From Bradyrhizobium canariense (lineage in GTDB: Bacteria; Pseudomonadota; Alphaproteobacteria; Rhizobiales; Xanthobacteraceae), in assembly GCF_019402665.1 (NCBI RefSeq), contig NZ_VSST01000039.1, positions 1-64,000 on the forward strand: a stretch of 64,000 nt of DNA, read 5' to 3'. The notes under the pieces are model-generated. The model ran no database searches, was not told where the DNA came from, and saw only the letters and a program-made list of their open reading frames with translations. Below, in pieces: positions 1 through 7,508 of this stretch. Both the position numbers and the translations under genes were made by a program. How positions within the stretch are numbered: the stretch's first letter is position 1; the number at the start of each line of letters is the position of its first letter.

Positions 1-328
1 CGGCAACGAACCGCATGTTCGGCCGCTGCGCAGCTTCGCAGATCGACTCTGCATCGTTTGCATCATTCTTTTGCCGCTTTACAAACGGCTTCACATAGGC
101 GGGCGGGATCAGCCGAACCTGATGGCCAAGCTGCGTAAGCTGCCGGGCCCAGTGATGGGCTCCGCCACATGCCTCTAAAGCTACCGTGCAACTCGGCTGA
201 GCTGCGAAGAAATCCAAGAGCTTTCCTCGGCTGATCCGTTTGCTGAATACAGCCTGTCCTTTCCCGTCCGCTCCATGTGCGTGGAAAACATGCTTGGCGA
301 TATCCAGACCGATTGTGCTAACCTGCAT
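1..328 (-). CDS. IS110-family transposase, N-terminal part
   Basis: This is the first 109 residues of a DEDD-type transposase that continues beyond the window start. The RuvC-like catalytic acidic residues are visible: Asp in the N-terminal TIGLDIAKHVF segment, Glu in VALEACGGAHHWAR, and Asp in KRQKNDANDAESI. These motifs are diagnostic of the IS110 family, which moves by a Holliday-junction-resolvase-like mechanism. A GGGAGG ribosome site lies about 8 bp upstream of the ATG. The C-terminal transposase_20 domain with its catalytic Ser would lie outside the window, so activity cannot be judged. Confidence 0.9.
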   Translation of the reverse strand, partial: MQVSTIGLDIAKHVFHAHGADGKGQAVFSKRISRGKLLDFFAAQPSCTVALEACGGAHHWARQLTQLGHQVRLIPPAYVKPFVKRQKNDANDAESICEAAQRPNMRFVA

Positions 329-403
329 CACGGACGCCTCCCTTAAGTGGTACTAAACACCTCCACTTTGGCACATCGATGCCGTCGGCGGGGCGTCCAC
401 CCC
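1..403 (-). mobile_element. IS110-family insertion sequence, truncated by window start
   Basis: The first 403 bases hold the 5' part of an IS110-type transposase gene plus about 75 bp of terminal DNA. The boundary is inferred because the reading frame of the adjacent OmpA-domain gene matches its family down to a GAYD segment (codon at 404-406) and then turns into 16 unrelated residues and a stop. The exact terminal base is uncertain by several bases, since IS110 elements lack classic long inverted repeats and may make no target duplication. Confidence 0.8.
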
Positions 404-1186
404 ATCATAGGCGCCCTGGCTGTCGGTGTGGCCGACGATGAAGACGTTGAGCTGCGGCTGGCTCGTCAGCAGCTTTGCGATCTGCTCCAGCGTCGGGCGG
501 CTTTCCGGTTTGAGCACCGCGTTGTCGGTGTCGAAATAGATGCCGTAGAGCGCGATGTGGCCGGTCTCGCCGAGTCCTTTCGCCATCGCGGCGGCATCCA
601 CCATCTTGTTCGCGATGGCGCCGAGCTCGGCGACGGTGACCTGCGCGGTGATGTCCTGGTTGTTCTGGCTGACCAGGACGCTGGCGAAGGTCTCGCGTCC
701 GCCCTCGGTCTTGCGGCCGGCGTAGTAACGGTAGTTGAAACCATCGACCCACATCTGCGGGACCGGCAGCGTGTCGACGGCTTCCGTAAAGGGAATGGCG
801 CCGCAGGCATCGGTGTCGCAGGCGAGCAGGGTCTCGAAGCCGGCTTTCGCAAGCTGCGTCTCGAAATTGCGCGACACTTCCAGGATCGAGGGGCCGGGAT
901 TGGTGCGATAGGCGATGCGAAAGACGCGACCCTCGAGCCGCCGCGCATCGACGGGCTGGCCGTCCTTGAAGGGAGCCGCCTGCATCCGCGCCGCGTCAAA
1001 ATCCTTCATCACATATCCGGTGATGACGCTGCCGGCGAACCGGCCGATGCCGGGATAGTCGCGGCTGCCGGCGACATCGCGCGTCTGTGCGGAAGCGGCC
1101 GTCACGGTGAGGGAGAGCAAGGCGAGGACGGCAAGCATCCGGCGCGACATGGACATGAGCATGGAGATCCGCATAGGCATGGTCAT
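404..1186 (-). pseudogene. OmpA-domain exported protein, 3' end disrupted by IS110
   Basis: The product has a Met-rich start (several candidate ATGs between 1216 and 1150; 1186 is a guess), a signal peptide ending near TAASAQ, a central domain of about 130 residues of unknown role, and the beginning of an OmpA-like peptidoglycan-binding domain (YFDTDNAVLKPES, then FIVGHTDSQGAYD). The family then needs the N-x2-LS-x2-RA half of the domain, which is absent. The frame enters IS DNA at about position 403 and stops at 353-355. The protein therefore lacks about 50-60 C-terminal residues and probably cannot bind peptidoglycan normally. It likely sat in the outer membrane or periplasm before disruption. 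Confidence 0.78.
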
Positions 1187-1338
1187 CTCGATCGGTTGGG
1201 GAGGGGGCGAGCGCATTTCATTTGTCGCAGGCAGGCAGCGATCGGTTCTGGCGAGGATTTGCCGCTTTGACGCGAATCCGGTTCCCGGGCATGATCGTGC
1301 GCCGCTCTCCCGCCCATTCCCCTGTAGGATTCATCCGA

Positions 1339-2145
1339 ATGTCGAAATACGCCTTGGCCATCGCCTTCATCGCCTGTCTGGCCGGCGGATCGGCGCAGGC
1401 CGCGCGCTGCGGCGGCGACTTCAACAGCTTTGTCGCCAGCATGACCTCGGAAGCGCAAGCCGCCGGCGTCTCGGCGAGCGTGACCAGCGCGGCGCTCAGC
1501 GGTGTGCAGCAGGACGGCGCGGTGCTCGCCTTCGACCGGCGCCAGCGCTACACCTTCAACAAGAGCTTCGAGCAGTATGTCTCGACCCGTGTCGGCCCTG
1601 GCCGCATCAATGGCGGCAAGGCACTGCTGCAGCGCCACGCCGCACTGCTGTCGCGCATCGAACAGCAGTTCGGCGTGCCCCGTTATATCCTAGTTGCGAT
1701 CTGGGGGCTGGAGAGCGATTTCGGCAAGGGCGACATCGGCAAGCTGCCGGTGATCCGCACCCTGGCGACGCTCGCGCATGACTGCCGCCGCACCGAGCTG
1801 TTCCAGGGCGAGCTGCTTGCGGCGTTGAAGATCGTGCAGCGCGGCGACCTGCCGCTGCGCGACCTGATCGGCGCCTATGCCGGCGAGATCGGCCAGACCC
1901 AGTTCCTGCCGTCGTCGTACGTCAAGTACGGCGTCGATTTCGACGGCGACGGCCATGTCGATCTCCGCCACAGCGTCCCCGACGTGCTCGCCTCGACCGC
2001 GAACCTGCTCCACACCAGCGGCTTCAAGATGGGCCAGCCTTACGGCGAAGGCACCGCCAATTTCGAAGCCATGCGCGAATGGAACAGGGCGGTGATCTAT
2101 CGCAAGACGATCGGGTATTTTGCCGATCGGCTGGCGGGGCAGTGA
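1339..2145 (+). CDS. lytic murein transglycosylase, MltB/SLT_2 family
   Basis: A 268-residue exported enzyme that cleaves the MurNAc-GlcNAc bond of peptidoglycan with 1,6-anhydro product formation. The N-terminus is a signal peptide (cleavage near GGSAQAA). The catalytic Glu lies in the IWGLESDFGKG motif, and the AGEIGQTQFLPSSY segment is typical of the SLT_2 fold. The start at ATG 1339 was chosen because it gives a clean signal peptide; the frame is open upstream to 1222, but that extension has no export signal. There is no C-terminal peptidoglycan-binding domain, so this is a short member. It is divergent from the disrupted OmpA-domain gene, which is also envelope-related. Confidence 0.88.
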   Translation: MSKYALAIAFIACLAGGSAQAARCGGDFNSFVASMTSEAQAAGVSASVTSAALSGVQQDGAVLAFDRRQRYTFNKSFEQYVSTRVGPGRINGGKALLQRHAALLSRIEQQFGVPRYILVAIWGLESDFGKGDIGKLPVIRTLATLAHDCRRTELFQGELLAALKIVQRGDLPLRDLIGAYAGEIGQTQFLPSSYVKYGVDFDGDGHVDLRHSVPDVLASTANLLHTSGFKMGQPYGEGTANFEAMREWNRAVIYRKTIGYFADRLAGQ

Positions 2146-2165
2146 GGGCGTGACGTCTCTCCGCC

Positions 2166-2301
2166 GTCGTCCTGGCGAAAGCCAGGACCCATTACCCCAG
2201 GCGGGACTCGTTACAACGACTGGCAGTCACGTACCTGGTAACTGGCAGTCTTCGCCAAACTGAATTCGGTGGCTATGGGTCCTGGCTTTCGCCGGGACGA
2301 C
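2166..2301. repeat. large intergenic inverted repeat, family A
   Basis: Two imperfect complementary arms of about 27 bp (2166-2192 and 2275-2301) are built around the words GTCCTGGC and GACGAC and enclose about 80 bp. A second copy lies at 34053-34187. It sits between convergent genes and could end transcription from either side. Confidence 0.8.
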
Positions 2302-2335
2302 GGCCGCGGGTGAATGATGCCATTCGCCTCATGCC

Positions 2336-3169
2336 TCACTTCGTCCCCTTCGCCATTCTCTCCAGCTTGCGCTGTAACGGCGCCCAGTACGTTCCCGGGC
2401 GGAAGCGCTGCAGGAGATCCATGAAGCGCGCGTCGTTACCGATCAGGATGCGTGGCTCGTTTCTTTCGATGCCCCTGATGATGCGCAGCGCGGCGTCTTG
2501 CGGCGTGGTCTTGGCTGCGTTCTCGAACCGCTCGATCGATTGCGACCGGCGCGCATTGTCGGTGACGCCGACCCCGGTGTGCGAATTGCGGGCGATAGCG
2601 GTGGCGACGCCGCCGGGATGCACCACCGACAGCCTCACGGCGCTGCCCGCCATCGCAAGCTCGTGCCGCACGCTCTCGGAAAAGCCGCGCACCGCGAATT
2701 TCGCCGCGGCATAGGCCGACTGTCCCGGCGGGGCGATGATGCCGAAGATCGAGGACAGGTTGACGATGTGTGCCTCGCCCATCGTCTTCAGATGCGGCAG
2801 GAAGGCGCGCGTGCCGTGCACCACGCCCCAGAAATTGATGTCGAACAGCCAGTCCATCTGCGCCTGGTCGATCTCCTCGAACGAGCCCATCAGCGCCACG
2901 CCGGCATTGTTGACGACGATGCCGAGCGCGGGATGCGCGGTGGTCGCGTCACGCGCGAACTGCGCGATGTCGTCGGGTTCGCCGACGTCGAGGCGATGCA
3001 GGCTGACCTTGCATGCGGCTCCGATCTCGGCCGCGAGCGTCTTCAGCCCGGCCTCCTCGCGATCGGCGAGCGCGAGATCGCAGCCGCGCCGCGCAAGCTC
3101 GATCGCCAGCGCGCGGCCGATGCCGCTTGCCGCTCCGGTGACGGCGGCGGCGCCGCGGATCGCAGTCAT
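2336..3169 (-). CDS. SDR-family NAD(P)-dependent oxidoreductase
   Basis: A 277-residue classical short-chain dehydrogenase. The nucleotide-binding TGAASGIG motif is near residue 11, an Asp-containing beta2 end (LADRE) suggests NAD(H) preference, NNAG is near residue 87, and the catalytic Ser (NLSSIFG) and Tyr-x3-Lys (SAYAAAKFAV) follow in order. The Rossmann domain fills the protein. The long C-terminal tail (RFRPGTYWAPLQRKLERM) is typical of acyl-chain or lipid-related SDRs annotated broadly as YqjQ/DltE-like, but the substrate cannot be read from sequence. It is divergent from the receiver-domain gene, with about 130 bp between the starts. Confidence 0.88.
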   Translation of the reverse strand: MTAIRGAAAVTGAASGIGRALAIELARRGCDLALADREEAGLKTLAAEIGAACKVSLHRLDVGEPDDIAQFARDATTAHPALGIVVNNAGVALMGSFEEIDQAQMDWLFDINFWGVVHGTRAFLPHLKTMGEAHIVNLSSIFGIIAPPGQSAYAAAKFAVRGFSESVRHELAMAGSAVRLSVVHPGGVATAIARNSHTGVGVTDNARRSQSIERFENAAKTTPQDAALRIIRGIERNEPRILIGNDARFMDLLQRFRPGTYWAPLQRKLERMAKGTK

Positions 3170-3224
3170 GATGATCCCCCGTCGAGCCTCTCGAGCGGAA
3201 CTATGATTTACATTTTTTCATATT

Positions 3225-3248
3225 GGAACCGAACCGCATCGCGGTTCC
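3225..3248. promoter_or_regulatory. inverted repeat in divergent intergenic region
   Basis: GGAACCG (3225-3231) and CGGTTCC (3242-3248) form a 7-bp inverted repeat with a 10-bp spacer. It lies in the AT-richer stretch between the divergent SDR and receiver genes, where an operator or promoter would be expected. No regulator can be named. Confidence 0.35.
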
Positions 3249-3298
3249 CACCTTAACCTACGTTACTTGATGAAGACAGGCAGCATTGGGAGCCGCCG

Positions 3299-3673
3299 AT
3301 GGGACAAGCACAGCCATTTCGCGCCACCGCACTGATCGTGGAAGACGACCTCATGCAGAGGGAGATGCTCAGTCTTCTTCTCGAAGAAAGCGGCTACGAC
3401 GTCATTCAGTGCGAGAGCGCCGAGGCGGCCGAGCTGGTGCTCGACAAAAGCGCGGGCGTGCTCTGCCTGATGATGACCGACGTCCAGCTTGCCGGCCGCA
3501 TGAACGGGGTCGAGCTCGCGCACGTCGCCAAGGACCGCAACCCCAGGCTCGACATCGTCGTCACTTCCGGCCGCCCCTTGATGCAGGCCTTGCCCGACGG
3601 CGCAAAGTTCTGGGCCAAGCCCTGGGCGCCGCTCGACGTGCTCCGAGAGGCCGAGATCGCGCAGCTGTCCTGA
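3299..3673 (+). CDS. single-domain response regulator (CheY-like receiver)
   Basis: A 124-residue stand-alone receiver domain. The acidic pocket is E15-D16-D17, the phosphoacceptor is D61 in MMTDVQL, the switch Thr/Ser is in VVTSGRP (residues 89-90) and the conserved Lys is K107 in FWAKPW. There is no output domain, so it should act by protein-protein contact or as a phosphate sink. A GGGAGCC ribosome site precedes the ATG. No histidine kinase is adjacent. The closest style is the FixJ/CheY-like orphan receivers that are common in Bradyrhizobium. Confidence 0.88.
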   Translation: MGQAQPFRATALIVEDDLMQREMLSLLLEESGYDVIQCESAEAAELVLDKSAGVLCLMMTDVQLAGRMNGVELAHVAKDRNPRLDIVVTSGRPLMQALPDGAKFWAKPWAPLDVLREAEIAQLS

Positions 3674-3729
3674 CGGTCGGTCCGGCTGGCCGGCTTTCGT
3701 GGTCCCGGGCGCGGTGATAAGGTCGGTCC

Positions 3730-4341
3730 ATGACCTTGTCCTTCCTGCTCACTTCGCTGATCGTCGTCGCCTCGCCCGGCACCGGCGTGCTCTACACGCT
3801 GGCCGCCGCGCTGACCCGCGGCTCGCGCGCGAGCATCGCGGCCGCCTTTGGCTGCACCCTTGGAATCGTGCCGCACATGACGGCCGCGATGCTCGGGCTC
3901 GCCGCCGTGCTCCACACCAGCGCGCTCGCCTTCGCCGCGCTGAAATGGTGCGGCGTCGCCTATCTGCTCTACATGTCCTGGCAGGCGCTGCGCGAGACCG
4001 GTGCGCTGGCAGTCGACGGCGAGATCCGCGAGCGTTCGGTCGGCCGGGTGATCGTGACTGGCTTCCTGATCAACATCCTCAATCCAAAGCTGTCGATCTT
4101 CTTTTTGGCCTTCCTGCCGCAGTTCATCGCCGCGGACGAAGCCCATGTGTTGGCGCGGATGCTGGAATTGAGCGGCGCCTTCATGGCGATGACATTTGCG
4201 GTGTTCGTGGTCTACGGCCTCTGTGCGGCCTCGGTGCGCGAGCGCGTCATCTCCCGCCCGCGCGTCATGGCCTGGCTGCGCCGGAGTTTTGCTGCCGGCT
4301 TCGCCGCGCTCGGCGCCAAGCTGGCGTTCGCGGAGCGGTAG
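3730..4341 (+). CDS. LysE/RhtB-family exporter
   Basis: A 203-residue inner-membrane protein with about six hydrophobic segments. The family signature is visible at the N-terminus (VASPGTGVLYTLAAALTRG, with the PG motif) and in the LINILNPKLSIFFLAFLPQF segment, where the NPK and FF-x2-FLPQF words are characteristic. LysE/RhtB proteins export amino acids such as homoserine, threonine or lysine. The specific substrate is not predictable. It starts 56 bp after the receiver gene on the same strand, so co-transcription is possible. Confidence 0.9.
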   Translation: MTLSFLLTSLIVVASPGTGVLYTLAAALTRGSRASIAAAFGCTLGIVPHMTAAMLGLAAVLHTSALAFAALKWCGVAYLLYMSWQALRETGALAVDGEIRERSVGRVIVTGFLINILNPKLSIFFLAFLPQFIAADEAHVLARMLELSGAFMAMTFAVFVVYGLCAASVRERVISRPRVMAWLRRSFAAGFAALGAKLAFAER

Positions 4342-4371
4342 CTTCTCCAGCCGATAAAGGCGGCAGCCAAC

Positions 4372-4394
4372 AAAAAAGCGGGCCTTGCGCCCGC
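4372..4394 (-). terminator. rho-independent terminator of the lysine-rich peptide gene
   Basis: On the minus strand GCGGGC, a 5-nt loop and GCCCGC (4394-4378) are followed by six T (4377-4372). It sits about 75 bp beyond the stop of the small gene at 4470-4541 and may also serve as a read-through block for the convergent LysE gene. Confidence 0.8.
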
Positions 4395-4469
4395 CGTCTT
4401 CAAACTCAGAACTCCCACCCGACGCCCGGGCGGAGCGAGCTCCACCCGGGCAAAGAATAAGAAGCCTCG

Positions 4470-4541
4470 TTACTTCTTCTTCGCTGCCTTCTTGGCCTTT
4501 TTCTTCGTCGCCTTCTTCGCCTTCTTCGCTTTCTTAGCCAT
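4470..4541 (-). CDS. 23-residue lysine/alanine-rich basic peptide
   Basis: A very short frame encodes only Met, Ala, Thr and Lys (MAKKAKKAKKATKKKAKKAA and onward). The composition is that of histone H1-like C-terminal tails. It is supported as a real gene by a GAGGA ribosome site 4-5 bp upstream of the ATG and by a clean downstream terminator at 4372-4394. The reverse strand of the same region would read as Phe/Leu/Ala-rich and has no start signal. Such peptides could bind nucleic acid non-specifically, but that is inference from composition. Confidence 0.72.
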   Translation of the reverse strand: MAKKAKKAKKATKKKAKKAAKKK

Positions 4542-4923
4542 AGGATCCTCTTCAGGGTTAATGGTGAAACGCGACACGAGGGATGCTCGGCGGAGGGCCA
4601 GCCTCGCAACATCCTCGATGACAAGCTCAGCAGATTCGCGCGCTTCTGCCCCGCGCTGTCACATCCGTGTCATCGCGTTATCCACAGCTCAGATGCGTTT
4701 TCTGGCGATTTTGGCCCGCGAATCCGCATCGCCGGCCGTGCCTAACGATCCGACAATGCGCCAGCCGTTCATGATTCCAAAACCAAAGGCATGTTTTCGC
4801 GGATCGCAGTGAGACTCCGTTAAGCGCGACGGCCGCATTGTCCTCCGCAAGAAAACGGGGACGGGTCATGAACGGACAGCTGGCAGGGACAGAGGGCGCG
4901 ACGCTGCGCGTGTGGCGCGCGCC
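4542..4923. other. 380-bp divergent intergenic region
   Basis: This separates the lysine-rich peptide gene (minus) from the diguanylate cyclase (plus) and must hold both promoters. The only notable word is one perfect DnaA-box-like nonamer at 4678-4686, discussed among the rejected items. I see no convincing gene or stable RNA in it. Confidence 0.5.
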
Positions 4924-6135
4924 ATGCTGAACGTGCCGACGCTCTGGACCGTGTTCGTCGTCAACTTCCTGGCGCTCGGCCTGATCTGGGCCTACGTGAC
5001 GCGCTCCTATCCGAAATTCGCGGCCGCGCGGTTCTGGATGGCATCGTGCTTCGTCGGCGCGACCGGCACGATGGCGGCCCTGATCCGCCTTTTCGTCGTT
5101 TCGCCTGTCCCGCTTCTGCTCGGAGCCGCCGGCGTCATCGCGGCGAGCTGCCTTGCCGCCATGGGCATTCAGCGCTTCTACGGTCGGCCGGTGTCCTGGC
5201 GCCTCATGACCGCGACGGGAATTCTCAGCCTCGGCGGCGTCGTGTTCTTCATGGTCGCATACGATCACATGCAGCTGCGTATGCTCAGCTACTCGCTCGG
5301 CCAGGCGCTCCCGCTGGCGCTATCGCTGCGTTTGCTGCTCTCGCCGCCGGAAGGCCGCGCCAGTCCGGGAGCCCGGCTCTCCGGCATCGTGATCATCACC
5401 ATCATCGCGATCTTCGCGGCCCGTGCGGTCGGCAATCTGCTCGGCGGCGATTTCTCGTCGGTCTCCGGAGGGCAGTCTCATGCCGTCATGGTGCTGGGCC
5501 TCCTGTTCCTGTCGATGACGCTGAATTTTGGCTTCCTGCTGATGGCGATGGACCGCCTGCGCAACGAAGTTGCCGACCTCGCGCTGCTCGACGATCTCAC
5601 CGGTGTCGCCAACCGGCGGCACCTGTTGCAGCGGCTGGGTGAAGAATGCGCCCGCTCGGAGCGCAGCAGCGAGCCGTTCTCGCTGCTGGTGATCGATCTC
5701 GACGGCTTCAAGGCCGTCAACGACACCCATGGCCATGCCGCGGGCGATGCCTGCCTGCAGCACTTCACCCTGATGGCGCAGACGCGCTTGAGGCCCGGCG
5801 ACATGCTTGCCCGCACCGGCGGCGACGAATTCTGCGTCGTGCTGCCGTCGTCGACCTTGCGCGAGGCGGCTGTGATCGCCCGCCGCGTGCTCGAGGTCTG
5901 CCGCCAGGATGCCGTCAACTGCACCGGCATCGACATCCCGATCGCGATCTCGATCGGGGTGGCGCAGTGGGACCGCGGCGTCGGCCAGTTTCCGGACCGC
6001 CTGATCGCGCATGCCGACCACGCCCTCTATGCCGCCAAGAAGAACGGCAAGAACGACTTTGCGGTCCACGATCCGGCGCCGCCGCTCATGCCTGACCCGA
6101 TCGGTCCAGGCGAGGCCTTGCGCAAATTCGCGTAA
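4924..6135 (+). CDS. membrane-bound diguanylate cyclase (GGDEF)
   Basis: Makes cyclic di-GMP from two GTP. The N-terminal half (about residues 1-210) holds six or so membrane helices without a recognisable sensor motif. The C-terminal half is a GGDEF domain with the entry motif LLDDLTGVANRR, a substrate-binding LLVIDLDGFKAVND, an intact catalytic GGDEF and, just upstream, RPGD in the RxxD position, meaning a product-inhibition I-site is present. The enzyme is therefore predicted to be active and feedback-inhibited. ATG 4924 is preferred; an in-frame GTG at 4912 is the alternative. There is no EAL domain. Confidence 0.92.
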   Translation: MLNVPTLWTVFVVNFLALGLIWAYVTRSYPKFAAARFWMASCFVGATGTMAALIRLFVVSPVPLLLGAAGVIAASCLAAMGIQRFYGRPVSWRLMTATGILSLGGVVFFMVAYDHMQLRMLSYSLGQALPLALSLRLLLSPPEGRASPGARLSGIVIITIIAIFAARAVGNLLGGDFSSVSGGQSHAVMVLGLLFLSMTLNFGFLLMAMDRLRNEVADLALLDDLTGVANRRHLLQRLGEECARSERSSEPFSLLVIDLDGFKAVNDTHGHAAGDACLQHFTLMAQTRLRPGDMLARTGGDEFCVVLPSSTLREAAVIARRVLEVCRQDAVNCTGIDIPIAISIGVAQWDRGVGQFPDRLIAHADHALYAAKKNGKNDFAVHDPAPPLMPDPIGPGEALRKFA

Positions 6136-6169
6136 GGGCGTGCTAACGTCAGGTCCGCATTGGACCCGC

Positions 6170-6796
6170 ATGATGATCTCTCGCCTGCTCGCGGCCGTTA
6201 TCGCCGCCCTCATTCTGATCGCACCCGCCGCCGCGACCGACGCCGAGCTCGCAAAGCTCGCGCGCGCCTCCGGCACGCCCGACATTCCCGGCCTGAAGAT
6301 GGTGTGGCTGGCGCCATGGGGCGATGTCGGCAACGCAAAACCCTGGCGCAACATCATCGTGCACCAGACCGAGGGACCGGCAGGCTCGGCGCGCGGCGGC
6401 GCGCAGGTGCAGGCTAAGAATCCCACGCGTCGCGGCGTCACATTGTGGGTCGAGACCGACGGCACCGTCTATTGGGCGGTCGCGGAAAACCTGGTGCCGA
6501 CCCACGGCGACGGTGCCAACCGCAACGACAATAAGTACATCGACAACAAGCCGACCTATCGCCAGGTGGTGCGCGACAATTCGATCGGCGTCGAGTTCGC
6601 CGGCAACTATCCCGACGTCACCACGGGCCCGACCGCGGCGCAGGTCGCGGCGTGGAAGATCCTCGTCCAAATCCTGCGCGCGCGCTACGGCATCCCACTC
6701 GACCACGTCTATGCGCACAACTGGATCGACTACAAGGACGCCCGCTATTGCGAAGGCTGCTGGCTCGCGACGCTGGCGCGGACATGGGGGGAGTAG
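6170..6796 (+). CDS. exported N-acetylmuramoyl-L-alanine amidase (amidase_2 fold)
   Basis: A 208-residue enzyme that should split the lactyl-amide bond between MurNAc and the stem peptide. The N-terminus is a signal peptide ending near IAPAAATDA. The zinc ligands expected for the amidase_2/PGRP fold are visible: His in NIIVHQTEGP, His in HVYAHNWID and Cys in DARYCEGC. The start at ATG 6170 is set by the signal peptide; the frame is open further upstream inside the cyclase gene. It follows the diguanylate cyclase by 34 bp on the same strand, so the two may share a transcript. Confidence 0.85.
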   Translation: MMISRLLAAVIAALILIAPAAATDAELAKLARASGTPDIPGLKMVWLAPWGDVGNAKPWRNIIVHQTEGPAGSARGGAQVQAKNPTRRGVTLWVETDGTVYWAVAENLVPTHGDGANRNDNKYIDNKPTYRQVVRDNSIGVEFAGNYPDVTTGPTAAQVAAWKILVQILRARYGIPLDHVYAHNWIDYKDARYCEGCWLATLARTWGE

Positions 6797-6803
6797 CTTG
6801 CGT

Positions 6804-6839
6804 GTCATTCCGGGTTCGCGCTACGCGCCCCGGAATGAC
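6804..6839. terminator. bidirectional hairpin between convergent genes
   Basis: GTCATTCCGGG (6804-6814) pairs perfectly with CCCGGAATGAC (6829-6839) around a 14-nt loop. It lies between the amidase stop (6796) and the stop of the minus-strand gene (6848). There is no T-tract, so termination is inferred from position only. Confidence 0.6.
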
Positions 6840-6847
6840 GAGAGAGG

Positions 6848-7189
6848 TCACACCGGCTGCGACATCCAGCCGAACAGCCGCCGGATCAGCCCCGGCCGCT
6901 GCGGCAGTTCCGGTGGGCCGTCCGCCGCCAGCACGCGTTTGAAAAAGTAGTCCAGGAACACCATGTCGTTCGGCTCGGTGACGGTGAATGTCTCGTCGCC
7001 GAAATAGACGCTGTAGTTGAAGAAGAACGGACCCATCAGCGGGATCGTCGCGGTCGAGGCATAGTCCTTCGAGATCACGAACTCCGACGGCTCGAGCCCG
7101 TGGTCGCGCATCGCCTGCTCGACCAGCGGCAGCTTGCGCATGAACTGGGCGGAGAAGCCGCCGACGGTGGATTGCAGGATGATCGACAC
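6848..7189 (-). CDS. conserved hypothetical protein, 113 residues
   Basis: I do not recognise the family. The product is a soluble, mixed alpha/beta small protein with no signal peptide, membrane segment or Cys motif. Aromatic residues cluster in the middle (MGPFFFNYSVYFGDETF). The predicted start is GTG 7189. It has no close same-strand partner; rpoH lies 320 bp upstream on the same strand but is separated by its own terminator and a repeat. The frame has ordinary high-GC codon use, which supports a real gene. Confidence 0.65.
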   Translation of the reverse strand: MSIILQSTVGGFSAQFMRKLPLVEQAMRDHGLEPSEFVISKDYASTATIPLMGPFFFNYSVYFGDETFTVTEPNDMVFLDYFFKRVLAADGPPELPQRPGLIRRLFGWMSQPV

Positions 7190-7280
7190 GGCGCGTGTCC
7201 GTTCTCTTGATGCTGTCGGCCCGATGCTTTTGGTCGGTCGACCGGCAGCGCGGGTTCAAGGCACCGCCACAACCCCCGCT

Positions 7281-7384
7281 GTCATCGCCCGGTTTAGCCG
7301 GCGATCAAGTATTCCATTGGAGACCTCGCTCTTACAACAAGCGCCGCGGCGTACTGGATGCCCCGCCTGCGCGGGGCATGACAG
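7281..7384. repeat. large intergenic inverted repeat, family B
   Basis: A palindromic element of about 105 bp. GTCATCGCCCGG plus an internal hairpin lies at one end, and CCCCGC-loop-GCGGGG followed by CATGAC at the other. The related element at 49386-49490 lies in the opposite orientation, sharing the CAGTACGCCGCGGC core on the complementary strand. Together with the terminator at 7436 it fills most of the 320-bp gap between the hypothetical gene and rpoH. Confidence 0.75.
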
Positions 7385-7435
7385 TACGCCTGGTGTGTCG
7401 CATCACTCACGTGAACGAGGCATCCCACCCCAAAC

Positions 7436-7460
7436 AAAAAAGCCGGCGTTGCCGCCGGCT
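7436..7460 (-). terminator. rho-independent terminator of rpoH
   Basis: On the minus strand AGCCGGC (7460-7454), a 6-nt loop and GCCGGCT (7447-7441) run into a T-tract (7441-7436). It is placed about 50 bp after the rpoH stop. Confidence 0.85.
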
Positions 7461-7508
7461 TTCTGTCTCTTGTCGATCCGCCAATCTCTGGCGCCAAAAA
7501 CCTCGCGC

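Noticed and set aside
3190..3270. A possible EcfG-type general-stress promoter (GGAAC and a CGTT word) before the receiver gene.
   Set aside because: The spacing between the GGAAC words and the only CGTT does not fit the 16-17 bp of the consensus.
4678..4686. A perfect DnaA-box-like nonamer in the gap left of the diguanylate cyclase.
   Set aside because: Only one is present, with no AT-rich unwinding region, dnaA/dnaN or other origin genes nearby. One hit by chance in 64 kb on two strands is expected.
7190..7500. Repeat hairpins here and elsewhere considered as a CRISPR array or tRNA.
   Set aside because: The elements are single palindromes without regular spacers, and do not fold as a cloverleaf.
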